Below are positions 9,223 to 18,078 of a DNA stretch of 33,262 nt, one piece after another; position 1 is the first letter of the stretch, and each line of letters starts with the position of its first letter. Position numbers and translations under genes: made by a program. Location: NCBI RefSeq assembly GCF_000156335.1, contig NZ_DS999213.1, positions 140,251-173,512 on the forward strand. The letters are read 5' to 3'. This DNA is from Roseobacter sp. GAI101 (GTDB lineage: Bacteria; Pseudomonadota; Alphaproteobacteria; Rhodobacterales; Rhodobacteraceae). The notes beneath the pieces were generated by a model that saw only the letters and a list, made by a program, of their open reading frames with translations, had not been told where the DNA came from and ran no database searches.

Positions 9223-10392
9223 ATGACAGAAATGGTCTATGGCGCGGTTCCCGTTCGCGATGCGGAGCCTGTTCTTCCCAAATGGTGGCGTACGATCGAC
9301 AAATGGGCGATGTCCTGCATCCTTATGTTGTTCGCCGTCGGCATGCTGCTGGGGTTGGCCGCGTCGCCGCCGCTGGCCGCCAAGAACGGCTTTGACTCGT
9401 TCCACTATGTCCAGCGACAGGCGGTGTTCGGCTTTCTGGCCATCGTCGCAATGTTGTTGACGTCGATGCTGTCGCCCACGGTCGTACGGCGTCTGGCAGT
9501 TGTCGGTTTTCTGGTGTCCTTCGTGGCGCTTGCGCTGCTGCCGTTTTTCGGCACGGATTTCGGCAAAGGGGCCGTGCGCTGGTATTCGCTTGGCTTTGCG
9601 TCATTTCAGCCCTCCGAGTTCCTGAAGCCGGGGTTCGTGGTGGTGGCCGCCTGGATGATGGCCGCCTCGCTTGAGATCAACGGACCGCCCGGCAGGACAT
9701 GGTCCTTTGCGCTGTGCATCGCGATTGTCCTGATGCTGGCTTTGCAGCCCGACTTTGGTCAGGCCTGTCTGGTGCTGTTCGGCTGGGGCGTGATGTATTT
9801 CATTGCCGGTGCGCCGCTGGTGTTGCTGGTGGGGATGGCCGGGCTGGTCGTCGTTGCGGGCAGCGTGGCCTATTCCAACTCCGAACATTTCGCGCGCCGG
9901 ATCGACGGGTTTCTGTCGCCTGACGTCGACCCGCGCACCCAGCTGGGATATGCGACCGATGCGATCCGCGAAGGCGGTCTGTTCGGTGTGGGCGTCGGCG
10001 AGGGGCAGGTAAAATGGTCGCTGCCCGACGCGCATACCGATTTCATCATCGCTGTCGCAGCCGAGGAATACGGACTGATTCTCGTGATGTGCGTCATCGC
10101 GCTTTATGGTGTGGTGGTGGTGCGGTCGTTGCTGCGCCTGGTCCGCGAGCGTGATCCGTTCATCCGCCTTGCCGGCACGGGGCTGGCCTGCATGTTCGGT
10201 GTGCAGGCGATGATCAACATGGGTGTCGCGGTGCGGTTGCTGCCTGCCAAAGGCATGACCTTGCCATTTGTCAGCTACGGCGGGTCTTCGGTGATTGCCT
10301 CCGGTATCGCAGTTGGTATGTTGTTGGCCTTCACACGGTCGCGGCCCCAAGGGCAAATCAGCGACCTTCTGGGTCGGGGACGAGGCAGATGA
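9223..10392 (+). CDS. ftsW: Lipid II polymerase FtsW (SEDS family)
   Basis: Inner-membrane SEDS glycosyltransferase that polymerises lipid II at the septum with FtsI. The 389 residues contain about ten hydrophobic segments. The conserved periplasmic loop with HTDFI carries the catalytic-type Asp at residue 273, and the C-terminal [10 protein letters not shown] motif is present. I place the start at ATG 9223, with AAGG eleven bases before; an upstream in-frame TTG at 9196 is less likely. It follows a divergent gene, so the 166-base gap before it should hold its promoter; a small CCCC-GAAAA-GGGG hairpin sits there (9179-9191). The stop overlaps the murG start (ATGA). Confidence 0.96.
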   Translation: MTEMVYGAVPVRDAEPVLPKWWRTIDKWAMSCILMLFAVGMLLGLAASPPLAAKNGFDSFHYVQRQAVFGFLAIVAMLLTSMLSPTVVRRLAVVGFLVSFVALALLPFFGTDFGKGAVRWYSLGFASFQPSEFLKPGFVVVAAWMMAASLEINGPPGRTWSFALCIAIVLMLALQPDFGQACLVLFGWGVMYFIAGAPLVLLVGMAGLVVVAGSVAYSNSEHFARRIDGFLSPDVDPRTQLGYATDAIREGGLFGVGVGEGQVKWSLPDAHTDFIIAVAAEEYGLILVMCVIALYGVVVVRSLLRLVRERDPFIRLAGTGLACMFGVQAMINMGVAVRLLPAKGMTLPFVSYGGSSVIASGIAVGMLLAFTRSRPQGQISDLLGRGRGR

Positions 10393-11489
10393 CATCACCA
10401 TTGCTGATTATCGCTGCGGGCGGTACGGGCGGGCACATGTTCCCCGCGCAGGCGCTGGCCGAAGTGATGCTGGCGCGCGGCTGGCGCGTGAAGCTCAGCA
10501 CCGATGCGCGTGGTGCGCGCTATACGGGCGGCTTTCCGCATACCGTCGAAATTCAGCAGATCAGCAGCGCGACTTTCGCGCGGGGTGGTCTTGCGGCCAA
10601 GGCGCTGGTGCCGTTCCGCATTTTCGGCGGCGTTGTGGGTGCAATCATGGGGATGATGCGCGACAAGCCTACGGTCGTCGTGGGCTTTGGCGGCTATCCG
10701 TCGATACCGGCGCTGACCGCGGCCTGGATATTGCGCAAACCGCGGATGATTCATGAACAAAACGGTGTCCTGGGACGGGTGAACACCCTGTTTGCCAAGC
10801 GTGTCGATGCGGTGGCCTGTGGCACGTGGCCCACGGCCTTGCCTGAAGGGGTCGAAGGCTATCATGTCGGCAACCCGGTGCGTGCGTCGGTTCTGGAGCG
10901 TGCAGGTGCGGGTTATATCGCGCCGGGTGATTATCCGATGGAACTGCTGGTCATGGGGGGCAGCCAAGGGGCGCGCATCCTGAGCGAAGTCGTGCCGCCC
11001 GCCATCGCAAACCTGCCGATGCAGATGCTGCGCAACATTCGCGTCAGTCATCAGGCCCGCGACGAAGACGGCGAACGTGTCTCGAAGTTTTATGCGGAAA
11101 ACGGCATCAACGCCGATGTGCAGCCGTTTTTCCACGATGTACCGCGCCGCATGTCCGAAGCGCAGCTGGTGATCAGCCGAGCGGGGGCGTCCAGTGTGGC
11201 GGACCTTTCGATCATCGGGCGGCCGTCGATCCTGATCCCTTATGCTGCGGCGACCGGGGACCATCAGACTGCCAATGCGCGCGGATTGGTGGATGCCGGG
11301 GCGGCGATCCTAGTGCCCGAACATATGGCCAATCCCGACAGCCTGAGCGCGCAAATCGAAATGGTGCTGTCGAACCCCGACGGGGCGTTACAAATGGCGC
11401 GGGCGGCCCTGTCGGTGGGCAAACCCGACGCCGCAGAAGAATTGGCCCAGATGGTGGAAGCCTTGGCAAACAAAGGAACACAGACATGA
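10389..11489 (+). CDS. murG: Undecaprenyl-PP-MurNAc-pentapeptide GlcNAc transferase MurG
   Basis: Peripheral inner-membrane GT28 glycosyltransferase converting lipid I to lipid II with UDP-GlcNAc. The 366-residue protein has the N-terminal glycine loop [10 protein letters not shown] (11-20), the [11 protein letters not shown] segment, the second glycine-rich loop MGGSQGA beginning at residue 189, and the donor-binding segment [11 protein letters not shown]. Start and stop are both in ATGA overlaps, with ftsW before and murC after, so the three genes form one tightly coupled block. Confidence 0.97.
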   Translation: MTSPLLIIAAGGTGGHMFPAQALAEVMLARGWRVKLSTDARGARYTGGFPHTVEIQQISSATFARGGLAAKALVPFRIFGGVVGAIMGMMRDKPTVVVGFGGYPSIPALTAAWILRKPRMIHEQNGVLGRVNTLFAKRVDAVACGTWPTALPEGVEGYHVGNPVRASVLERAGAGYIAPGDYPMELLVMGGSQGARILSEVVPPAIANLPMQMLRNIRVSHQARDEDGERVSKFYAENGINADVQPFFHDVPRRMSEAQLVISRAGASSVADLSIIGRPSILIPYAAATGDHQTANARGLVDAGAAILVPEHMANPDSLSAQIEMVLSNPDGALQMARAALSVGKPDAAEELAQMVEALANKGTQT

Positions 11490-12901
11490 ACGCAGCAACC
11501 AAGCTTCCTACCGATGTGGGGCCGATCCATTTTGTGGGCATCGGCGGCATTGGCATGTCCGGCATTGCCGAAGTGCTGCTGAACCAGGGGTACCGGGTGC
11601 AGGGGTCCGACCTGAAGGCTTCCAAGATCACCAACCGTCTGGTTGAATTGGGGGCCACCGTCTTTGAAGGCCAGCGCGCCGAGAATATCGAGGGGGCCGA
11701 GGTCATCGTGATTTCCTCCGCGATCAAGCCGGGCAATCCTGAACTGGATGCCGCGCGTTTCGCCGGACTGCCGATCGTGCGCCGTGCCGAAATGCTGGCC
11801 GAGCTGATGCGCCTGAAATCCAACATCGCCGTGGCGGGGACGCATGGCAAGACCACGACCACCACGATGGTTGCAGAGCTGCTGGTCAAGGGCGGCATTG
11901 ACCCCACAGTCGTGAACGGCGGGATCATCCACGCTTATGGATCGAACGCGCGGATGGGGCAGGGCGAATGGATGGTGGTCGAGGCCGACGAATCCGACGG
12001 CACGTTCAACCGGCTGCCAGCGACCATCGCGATCGTCACCAACATCGACCCCGAGCACATGGAACATTGGGGGAATTTCGACACGCTGCGTCAGGGGTTC
12101 CTTGATTTCGTGTCGAACATTCCGTTCTACGGTCTGGCGATCTGCTGCATCGACCACCCCGAGGTGCAGGCGCTGGTCGGCAAGATCACGGACCGCCGCG
12201 TGATGACCTATGGGTTCAACGCACAGGCCGATGTGCGCGCCGTCAACCTGCATTACAAGGCTGGCGTGGCGCATTTCGACATCCAGTTCCAGAGCGAAGA
12301 CATCACGATCAAGGATTGCAGTCTGCCGATGCCGGGGGATCACAACGTTTCCAACGCGCTTGCCGCTGTTGCCGTGTCGCGCCACCTTGGGATCAAGGGT
12401 GAAGAAATCCGGGCCGCCTTGGCCGGTTTCGGCGGTGTGAACAGGCGCTTTACCAAGGTGGGCGAAGTTGATGGTGTGTCGATCATCGACGACTACGGCC
12501 ACCATCCGGTTGAGATTACCGCCGTTCTCAAGGCTGCGCGCCAAGCGACCGAGGGGCGCGTGATCGCTGTCCACCAGCCGCATCGCTACAGCCGCCTTAG
12601 CCACCATTTCGATGAATTCTGCGCCTGTTTCAACGATGCCGACGTAGTGGGCATTGCCGAAGTCTATGCCGCTGGCGAAGACCCCATTCCGGGGGCCAGC
12701 CGCGATGATCTGGTCGCAGGCCTGATCCGTCACGGCCACCGTCACGCCCGCGCCGTCCAAAGCGAAGAGGATCTGGCGCGGTTGGTGAAAGAGCAGGCCG
12801 GTCCGGGCGATATGGTGGTCTGTCTGGGGGCCGGTACGATCAGCACCTGGGCCAACAGCCTGCCTGCCACGCTTGAGGCGATGAAAAAGGAAACCGTCTA
12901 G
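11486..12901 (+). CDS. murC: UDP-MurNAc--L-alanine ligase MurC
   Basis: First Mur ligase; adds L-Ala to UDP-MurNAc in the cytoplasm. The 471 residues show the N-terminal UDP-binding loop GIGGIGMSG (18-26), the P-loop GTHGKTTT (118-125), EADESDGTF and the C-terminal DDYGHHPVE segment, all typical of MurC. It starts inside the murG stop (ATGA) and its own stop directly abuts a GTG. Its substrate is made by MurB, encoded about 0.8 kb downstream; three small membrane-protein genes lie between. Confidence 0.97.
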   Translation: MNAATKLPTDVGPIHFVGIGGIGMSGIAEVLLNQGYRVQGSDLKASKITNRLVELGATVFEGQRAENIEGAEVIVISSAIKPGNPELDAARFAGLPIVRRAEMLAELMRLKSNIAVAGTHGKTTTTTMVAELLVKGGIDPTVVNGGIIHAYGSNARMGQGEWMVVEADESDGTFNRLPATIAIVTNIDPEHMEHWGNFDTLRQGFLDFVSNIPFYGLAICCIDHPEVQALVGKITDRRVMTYGFNAQADVRAVNLHYKAGVAHFDIQFQSEDITIKDCSLPMPGDHNVSNALAAVAVSRHLGIKGEEIRAALAGFGGVNRRFTKVGEVDGVSIIDDYGHHPVEITAVLKAARQATEGRVIAVHQPHRYSRLSHHFDEFCACFNDADVVGIAEVYAAGEDPIPGASRDDLVAGLIRHGHRHARAVQSEEDLARLVKEQAGPGDMVVCLGAGTISTWANSLPATLEAMKKETV

Positions 12902-12934
12902 GTGGCGCTTTCTACCCGGATCGGGGGGGGCGCG

Positions 12935-13186
12935 ATGACGTTGGTCTGGCTGTGCCTCTTGTGGGTCTTCCTGTCCGTTACCGTCGCGACGTTGCCCTTG
13001 CGGATGCAATATATTCCCGGCACGGTATTGATGGCTGCGGCTCCGGTGCTGGTCGTGATGATCGGCCTTCAGGTCGGTTGGGTTTACGGCGCGCTTGCGT
13101 TTGCTGCCTTTGTGTCGATGTTCCGCAACCCCTTGCGTTTTTTGCTGGCAAAGCTGCGCGGACAAAACCCCGAGGTGCCAAGATGA
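12935..13186 (+). CDS. Small membrane protein, DUF2484-like, first of two tandem copies
   Basis: An 83-residue protein with three hydrophobic segments (about residues 2-19, 29-45 and 48-62) and a basic C-terminal tail (RNPLRFLLAKLRG), so the C-terminus is probably cytoplasmic. It resembles the next gene product in length, segment spacing and end motif (Ser ... Arg-x-Pro ... Leu-Arg-Gly). From memory the pair matches DUF2484, a short family seen in Rhodobacterales; this first member is the more tentative. Function is unknown. I prefer the ATG at 12935, preceded by a G run, over the GTG at 12902 that abuts the murC stop, because the hydrophobic segment starts right at it. It ends in an ATGA overlap with the next gene. 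Confidence 0.72.
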   Translation: MTLVWLCLLWVFLSVTVATLPLRMQYIPGTVLMAAAPVLVVMIGLQVGWVYGALAFAAFVSMFRNPLRFLLAKLRGQNPEVPR

Positions 13187-13443
13187 GCCTGTCGTTTATC
13201 CTTGCCTGTCTTTGGGCCGTGATTGCCAATATCCTGGCGATGACCCCCAGTTCCGACAACCACTGGCGCAACGCCTATATCCTGATCGCGGTCGGCATTC
13301 CGATTTTGGGGCTTGTCACCATGCACCACGGCCCATGGGCCGGATTGCTGGTTTTGGCGGCGGGCTGTTCGGTCCTGCGCTGGCCGGCGATCTATCTGAT
13401 GCGCTGGCTGCGGCGCGGTGCATTGCGGGGCCCTGCGGAATGA
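13183..13443 (+). CDS. DUF2484 family small membrane protein
   Basis: An 86-residue protein with three predicted transmembrane helices (about residues 3-20, 31-46 and 51-73), ending in the basic tail [12 protein letters not shown]. The segments [12 protein letters not shown] and [14 protein letters not shown] match my recollection of DUF2484, which has no known function and is found between murC and murB in Rhodobacterales. It starts inside the stop of the preceding gene (ATGA) and its stop overlaps the next start in the same way, pointing to coupled translation. It could assist Mur enzymes or the divisome at the membrane, but that is only suggested by location. Confidence 0.82.
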   Translation: MSLSFILACLWAVIANILAMTPSSDNHWRNAYILIAVGIPILGLVTMHHGPWAGLLVLAAGCSVLRWPAIYLMRWLRRGALRGPAE

Positions 13444-13736
13444 GCGGGACACTTGCCCTGCTGATTGCTGTTCTGGCCGTGTTGATGCTGGCATCGGGCT
13501 GGTGCGGCTATTCCAAGAGGTTCCTCGGGTTTCTGGGCGTATTGGTCATCGGGCTTGCGCTGAACGGCGCTTGGATGGTCTGGGGCCTTGGGGCGAAACC
13601 CTTCGAGACACCCGTCATTGCGGCCCAGATGGCGGCGGTGGGCTATGCAATCTGTGCTTTTGGGACGGGCTGGTTGATCGGGCGGCTGGTCCGGCAATTC
13701 CGCGCCACGCGTATCGAAAAAGGCCGTCAGTCATGA
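13440..13736 (+). CDS. Hypothetical small membrane protein between DUF2484 and murB
   Basis: A 98-residue protein with three hydrophobic segments (about residues 4-20, 28-50 and 58-81) and a strongly basic C-terminal tail ([15 protein letters not shown]). I do not recognise a family. The start is set by an ATGA overlap with the preceding DUF2484 gene and the stop by another ATGA overlap with murB. Those two overlaps are the main evidence that it is a real gene and that it is co-translated with murB. Longer in-frame extension upstream (to 13095) is a shadow of the neighbours. Confidence 0.8.
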   Translation: MSGTLALLIAVLAVLMLASGWCGYSKRFLGFLGVLVIGLALNGAWMVWGLGAKPFETPVIAAQMAAVGYAICAFGTGWLIGRLVRQFRATRIEKGRQS

Positions 13737-14683
13737 CCGATGTCGAAACAGGGGCCCCGCAGCCCGAAATCTCTTTTCCCGACATGCGCGGCAAGCTGAC
13801 GCCGCAGCGCCCGCTGAACGAATTGACATGGCTGCGCGTGGGCGGGGCGGCGGATTACCTGTACCAACCCGCCGATGCCGAAGATCTGGCTGCCTTTATG
13901 CGGGCGGTCCCGCAGGATATCGCGATTTTCCCGATGGGCGTCGGGTCCAACCTGATCGTGCGCGACGGTGGCTTGCGCGCTGTGGTGATCCGGCTGGGGC
14001 GCGGTTTCAACGGGATCGAAATCTCTGGCGACCGGGTGACGGCGGGGGCGGCTGCCCTTGATGCGCATGTGGCACGCAAGGCGGCGGATGCAGGATTGGA
14101 CCTGACATTCCTGCGCACCATTCCGGGCAGCATCGGCGGTGCGGTGCGGATGAACGCGGGCTGCTATGGCAGCTATACGGCAGACCACTTTGTCAGCGCC
14201 GAAGCCATCACACGGGCAGGGGACTACATCACCCTGACAGCCGAGGACCTTCAGTTTCAATACCGCCAGACGGCACTCGAGGACGGTTGCGTCATCGTTT
14301 CGGCCACGTTTCACCCGCCCAAAGGTGAGCCTGAAGAATTGCACAGTCGCATGGAAGAGCAACTGCGCAAACGCGATGAAACCCAACCGACCAAGGACCG
14401 CAGCGCGGGATCGACCTTCCGCAACCCGGCTGGTTTCTCAAGCACCGGAGAGGCCGATGACAGCCATGCGCTGAAGGCCTGGAAGGTGATCGATGACGCC
14501 GGAATGCGGGGTGCCACCATTGGTGGTGCACAGATGAGCCCCAAGCACCCCAACTTCCTGATCAACACGGGCAATGCGACGGCGGCTGATTTGGAAGCTT
14601 TAGGCGAAGACGTGCGAAAAAAGGTTTACGATTCCAGCGGTATCACGCTAGAGTGGGAAATTATGCGGATCGGCGAACCATAA
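13733..14683 (+). CDS. murB: UDP-N-acetylenolpyruvoylglucosamine reductase MurB
   Basis: FAD- and NADPH-dependent cytoplasmic reductase that completes UDP-MurNAc, the substrate of MurC. The 316 residues carry the FAD-binding segments [12 protein letters not shown] (69-80) and [16 protein letters not shown] (131-146), the proton-donor serine in AGSTFRNP (Ser227) and the C-terminal LEWEI segment with the conserved Glu. The ATG at 13733 overlaps the preceding stop; the frame stays open far upstream, but that part is shadow. Downstream a 94-base gap precedes ddl, holding a short hairpin, GGGTC-6-GACCC, at 14737-14752. Confidence 0.96.
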   Translation: MTDVETGAPQPEISFPDMRGKLTPQRPLNELTWLRVGGAADYLYQPADAEDLAAFMRAVPQDIAIFPMGVGSNLIVRDGGLRAVVIRLGRGFNGIEISGDRVTAGAAALDAHVARKAADAGLDLTFLRTIPGSIGGAVRMNAGCYGSYTADHFVSAEAITRAGDYITLTAEDLQFQYRQTALEDGCVIVSATFHPPKGEPEELHSRMEEQLRKRDETQPTKDRSAGSTFRNPAGFSSTGEADDSHALKAWKVIDDAGMRGATIGGAQMSPKHPNFLINTGNATAADLEALGEDVRKKVYDSSGITLEWEIMRIGEP

Positions 14684-14777
14684 TCGTTCGGGCGCACAGG
14701 CACGGCACCGCATTGCGGTAAATCTAAGATAAATAAGGGTCGCCAAAGACCCGGTTGAAAAGGCACATCGAGTGGGA

Positions 14778-15692
14778 ATGTCGAGCAGGACACCCCCGAA
14801 AGTGGCGGTATTGATGGGTGGCCCTTCGGCTGAGCGCGAAGTGTCGTTGTCATCGGGGCGCGCATGCGCCGCCGCTTTGCGGGACAGGAATTTTGATGTT
14901 GTCGAGGTCGATGCAGGCCCCGATCTGTGCGCGGACCTGCGTGCCGTGGCCCCCGATGTCGTGCTGAATTGTCTGCATGGCCGCTGGGGCGAAGACGGCT
15001 GCGTGCAGGGCATTCTGGAATGGATGCACATCCCCTACAGCCACTCCGGCGTGCTGGCCTCGGCGCTTGCGATGGACAAGCAGCGCAGCAAGGACGTGTT
15101 CCGCACCGTGGGCCTGCCCGTCGTCGAGAGCATCATCGCACTGGCCTCTGATGTGCGTGCCGGCCATGTGATGGCCCCGCCTTATGTGGTCAAACCCAAC
15201 AACGAAGGGTCATCCGTCGGCGTCTATCTGGTGGATGTCGAAAACAATGGCCCGCCGCAGTTGGACGACAATATGCCCGACTACGTGATGGTCGAACAGT
15301 TTGCTGCGGGGCGCGAGCTGACGACGACCGTGATGGGGCAGCGCGCGCTGACCGTGACCGATATTCTGACCACCGGCTGGTATGATTACGACGCGAAATA
15401 CAAGGAAGGCGGATCGACCCATATCGTCCCCGCCGACATCCCTCAGGACATTTTCGATCTGTGTCTGGATTACGCGTTGCGGGCCCATAACGCGCTTGGC
15501 TGCCGCGGTGTCAGCCGCACCGATTTCCGCTGGGATGAATCCCGCGGGGTGGACGGGTTGATCCTGCTGGAAACCAACACCCAGCCCGGCATGACGCCGA
15601 CATCGCTGTCGCCCGAACAGGCGCAGGCGGTGGGTATTTCGTTCGGCGACCTTTGCGCCTGGATGGTGGAGGACGCGTCGTGCCATCGCTGA
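14778..15692 (+). CDS. ddl: D-alanine--D-alanine ligase Ddl
   Basis: ATP-grasp enzyme making the D-Ala-D-Ala dipeptide used by MurF. The 304-residue protein has the N-terminal GGPSAEREVSL segment with the substrate-binding Glu19, the ATP-grasp core (VVKPNNEGSSVGV) and the C-terminal LLETNTQPGMTPTSL segment with metal ligands Glu265 and Asn267. I choose ATG 14778 over the in-frame GTG two codons upstream because it gives the usual N-terminus; neither has a strong ribosome-binding site. The end overlaps ftsQ by 13 bases. Confidence 0.96.
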   Translation: MSSRTPPKVAVLMGGPSAEREVSLSSGRACAAALRDRNFDVVEVDAGPDLCADLRAVAPDVVLNCLHGRWGEDGCVQGILEWMHIPYSHSGVLASALAMDKQRSKDVFRTVGLPVVESIIALASDVRAGHVMAPPYVVKPNNEGSSVGVYLVDVENNGPPQLDDNMPDYVMVEQFAAGRELTTTVMGQRALTVTDILTTGWYDYDAKYKEGGSTHIVPADIPQDIFDLCLDYALRAHNALGCRGVSRTDFRWDESRGVDGLILLETNTQPGMTPTSLSPEQAQAVGISFGDLCAWMVEDASCHR

Positions 15693-16567
15693 TCAACCGC
15701 GTCAAACCGGCGAAATCCCTGCGACCTGATCCTGCACCGTCCCGTTGGGCGTGGCGGATGCAGCGCCTGATGCTGACGCCGACCTTCCGGTTCGGGCTGC
15801 GGGTCGGTATGCCGTTTTGCCTGTCGTTGATTGCGGGCACGATCTATCTTTCCGACGATGCGCGGCGCGCGCAGATCACCGATATCTACACGAACACCCG
15901 CGCAAGCATCGAACAGCGCCCCGAATTCATGGTCAAGCTGATGGCCATCGACGGGGTCAAGGACCAGTTGGCGGCCGATGTGCGCGCCGCCGTGCCTGTT
16001 GAATTTCCCACCAGCTCCTTTGATCTGGACCTGCCTGCGATGCGTGCCACCCTGATGGCATTGCCTGGCGTCAAGCAGGCGACCTTGCGCATCAAACCCG
16101 GCGGATTGCTGCATGTCGACGTGCAGCCGCGCGTTCCGGTCGCTGTGTGGCGCACGGAAGACGGACTGGTTCTGGTAGACATCGAAGGCCGCGCCATCGG
16201 TGCCATTGCGCATCGCGGCGAACGCAATGACTTGCCGCTTGTGGTGGGCGACGGGGCTGATACCCGCCTTACCGAAGCGCTTCAGCTGAACCGGGCCGCG
16301 GCCCCGCTGGGCGATCGTCTGCGCGGTCTGGTGCGTATGGGGGAACGGCGGTGGGACGTGGTTCTGGACCGTGACCAGCGAATTCTTCTGCCCGAAACCG
16401 GTGCCGTGCAGGCGCTGGAGCGGGTGATCGCGCTGGAAGGCGCTCAAGAGGTTTTGACCCGCGATGTTGCGCGGGTCGACATGCGGTTGGCGCAAAGACC
16501 AACCGTACAAATGAATAAAGAGGCCACCCAAGAATGGTGGCGTATCAGGCAGATTTCGGGGCAATGA
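15680..16567 (+). CDS. ftsQ: Cell division protein FtsQ
   Basis: Bitopic inner-membrane divisome protein that links early and late division proteins through its periplasmic POTRA and beta domains. The 295 residues show a basic cytoplasmic tail (1-38), one transmembrane helix (about 40-57) and a periplasmic part with a POTRA-like segment around 75-150 (LMALPGVKQATLRI, then a Leu-x-Val-x-Val strand and VPVAVWR). The start is decided by GGAGGA at 15668-15673, six bases before GTG 15680, inside the end of ddl; an in-frame TTG at 15653 lacks such a site. Only four bases separate it from ftsA. The sequence is poorly conserved in general, so the call rests on topology and the ddl-ftsQ-ftsA order. 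Confidence 0.93.
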   Translation: MPSLINRVKPAKSLRPDPAPSRWAWRMQRLMLTPTFRFGLRVGMPFCLSLIAGTIYLSDDARRAQITDIYTNTRASIEQRPEFMVKLMAIDGVKDQLAADVRAAVPVEFPTSSFDLDLPAMRATLMALPGVKQATLRIKPGGLLHVDVQPRVPVAVWRTEDGLVLVDIEGRAIGAIAHRGERNDLPLVVGDGADTRLTEALQLNRAAAPLGDRLRGLVRMGERRWDVVLDRDQRILLPETGAVQALERVIALEGAQEVLTRDVARVDMRLAQRPTVQMNKEATQEWWRIRQISGQ

Positions 16568-16571
16568 GAAT

Positions 16572-17906
16572 ATGATGGACCTATACGATAGTCAGCGGTC
16601 AATGCGGCACATGCGCAAGCTTGCGATGCAGCGCGGGGTTGTGGCAATTCTGGATGTGGGCACCTCAAAGATTGCCTGTCTGGTCTTGCGCTTCGACGGC
16701 TCGGGCCGGATGTCAGAAGAGGGCGAGATCGGGTCGCTCGCGGGTCAGTCCGGCTTTCGGGTGATCGGTGCGGCAACGACGCGGTCACGCGGGGTTCGCT
16801 TTGGTGAAATCTGCGCGATGCAGGAAACCGAACGCGCGGTGCGCACGGCCTTGCAGGCTGCACAGAAGATGGCAAATATCCGCGTCGATCATGTGATTGC
16901 GTGTTTTTCAGGGGCTGAACCGCGCAGCTATGGCCTGGATGCGACCATTGATCTGGAAGGGCAGGTGGTGTCCGAGCAGGACGTGGCGCAAGTGCTGGCC
17001 AGCTGCGATGTCCCCGAATACGGCGATGACCGCGAGGTGCTGCACGCGCAGCCTGTCAACTTTGCGATTGATAACCGCTCGGGCCTGTCCGACCCGCGCG
17101 GACAACTGGGCAATGCGCTGTCCGTTGACATGCACATGCTGACCGTCGACGCCGCCGCCGTCCAGCATCTGGCCCATTGTATCAAGCGCTGCGATCTGGA
17201 ACTGGCCGGCATTGCATCGTCTTCCTATGTCTCGGGTATCTCATCGCTGGTCGAGGATGAACAGGAACTGGGGGCTGCCTGCATCGACTTCGGGGGCGGG
17301 TCCACATCCGTGTCGATCTTCATCCGCAAGCACATGATCTACGCAGACAGTGTGCGCATGGGCGGAGATCACATCACCTCCGATATCTCGATGGGATTGC
17401 AGGTCCCGACTGCCAATGCAGAGCGGATCAAGACATTCTACGGCGGGGTGCATGCGACCGGCATGGACGACCGCGAGATGATTGATATCGGCGGCGATAC
17501 CGGTGATTACGAACACGACCGCCGCACCGTCAGCCGCGCCGAACTTATCGGCATCATGAGGCCCCGTGTCGAAGAGATCCTGGAAGAAGTCCGCGCACGC
17601 CTGGATGCCGCCGGGTTCGATCACCTTCCCAGCCAGCAGATCGTGCTGACCGGCGGTGGCAGCCAGATCCCGGGTCTGGACGGGTTGGCCAGCAGGATTC
17701 TGGGCCAGCAGGTACGCCTTGGCCGTCCGTTGCGCGTGCACGGTTTGCCTCAGGCGGCGACGGGCCCCGGATTTGCCTCTGCCGTGGGGCTGGCGCTGTT
17801 CGCAGCCCACCCGCAGGACGAATGGTGGGATTTCGACATTCCCGCCGATCGCTACCCTGCACGGTCGCTCAAGCGCGCTGTCAAGTGGTTCAGAGACAAT
17901 TGGTAA
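16572..17906 (+). CDS. ftsA: Cell division protein FtsA
   Basis: Actin-like ATPase that tethers FtsZ filaments to the inner membrane. The 444-residue protein has the phosphate-1 segment ILDVGTSKIACLV near the N-terminus, the phosphate-2 segment CIDFGGGSTSVSIF in the middle and the adenosine segment LTGGGSQIPGL. It ends in an amphipathic basic/aromatic helix, RSLKRAVKWFRDNW, the membrane-targeting sequence. The start could be ATG 16572 or the ATG right after it; the difference is one residue. It is followed by a 172-base gap before ftsZ that contains a candidate promoter. Confidence 0.96.
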   Translation: MMDLYDSQRSMRHMRKLAMQRGVVAILDVGTSKIACLVLRFDGSGRMSEEGEIGSLAGQSGFRVIGAATTRSRGVRFGEICAMQETERAVRTALQAAQKMANIRVDHVIACFSGAEPRSYGLDATIDLEGQVVSEQDVAQVLASCDVPEYGDDREVLHAQPVNFAIDNRSGLSDPRGQLGNALSVDMHMLTVDAAAVQHLAHCIKRCDLELAGIASSSYVSGISSLVEDEQELGAACIDFGGGSTSVSIFIRKHMIYADSVRMGGDHITSDISMGLQVPTANAERIKTFYGGVHATGMDDREMIDIGGDTGDYEHDRRTVSRAELIGIMRPRVEEILEEVRARLDAAGFDHLPSQQIVLTGGGSQIPGLDGLASRILGQQVRLGRPLRVHGLPQAATGPGFASAVGLALFAAHPQDEWWDFDIPADRYPARSLKRAVKWFRDNW

Positions 17907-17989
17907 CCCCATATGCGGTGTGGAAACCGAAATCCTGCGAGAAGTGGCAAAAAAGCGCCCAGATACTGTGGTAAAACTGTGTTTTTTAG

Positions 17990-18018
17990 GTGACGCACCC
18001 GTCTATTCTCTGTAAGAT
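17990..18018 (+). promoter_or_regulatory. Candidate sigma-70-type promoter for ftsZ
   Basis: GTGACG (17990-17995) and TAAGAT (18013-18018) are separated by exactly 17 bases, each matching four of six positions of the -35 and -10 consensus. It lies in the ftsA-ftsZ gap, 60 bases before the ftsZ start, and a small CCCGC-AA-GCGGG hairpin (18043-18054) falls in the implied leader. Extra promoters in front of ftsZ are common in bacteria. The match is suggestive only. Confidence 0.4.
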
Positions 18019-18078
18019 CGGGTTAATTCATCGAAAAAATGCCCCGCAAGCGGGCAAAACAATACAGGCGGACGGCTC

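Noticed and set aside
11264..13165. Reverse-strand open frame of 633 codons opposite murG-murC and the small membrane genes
   Set aside because: It lies antisense to well-supported genes, spans several of them, shows no recognisable domain, and long antisense frames are expected from GC-rich codon bias.
14684..14777. Promoter for ddl in the murB-ddl gap
   Set aside because: TAAGAT (14725-14730) has no -35 at usable distance; only a 5-bp hairpin is visible.
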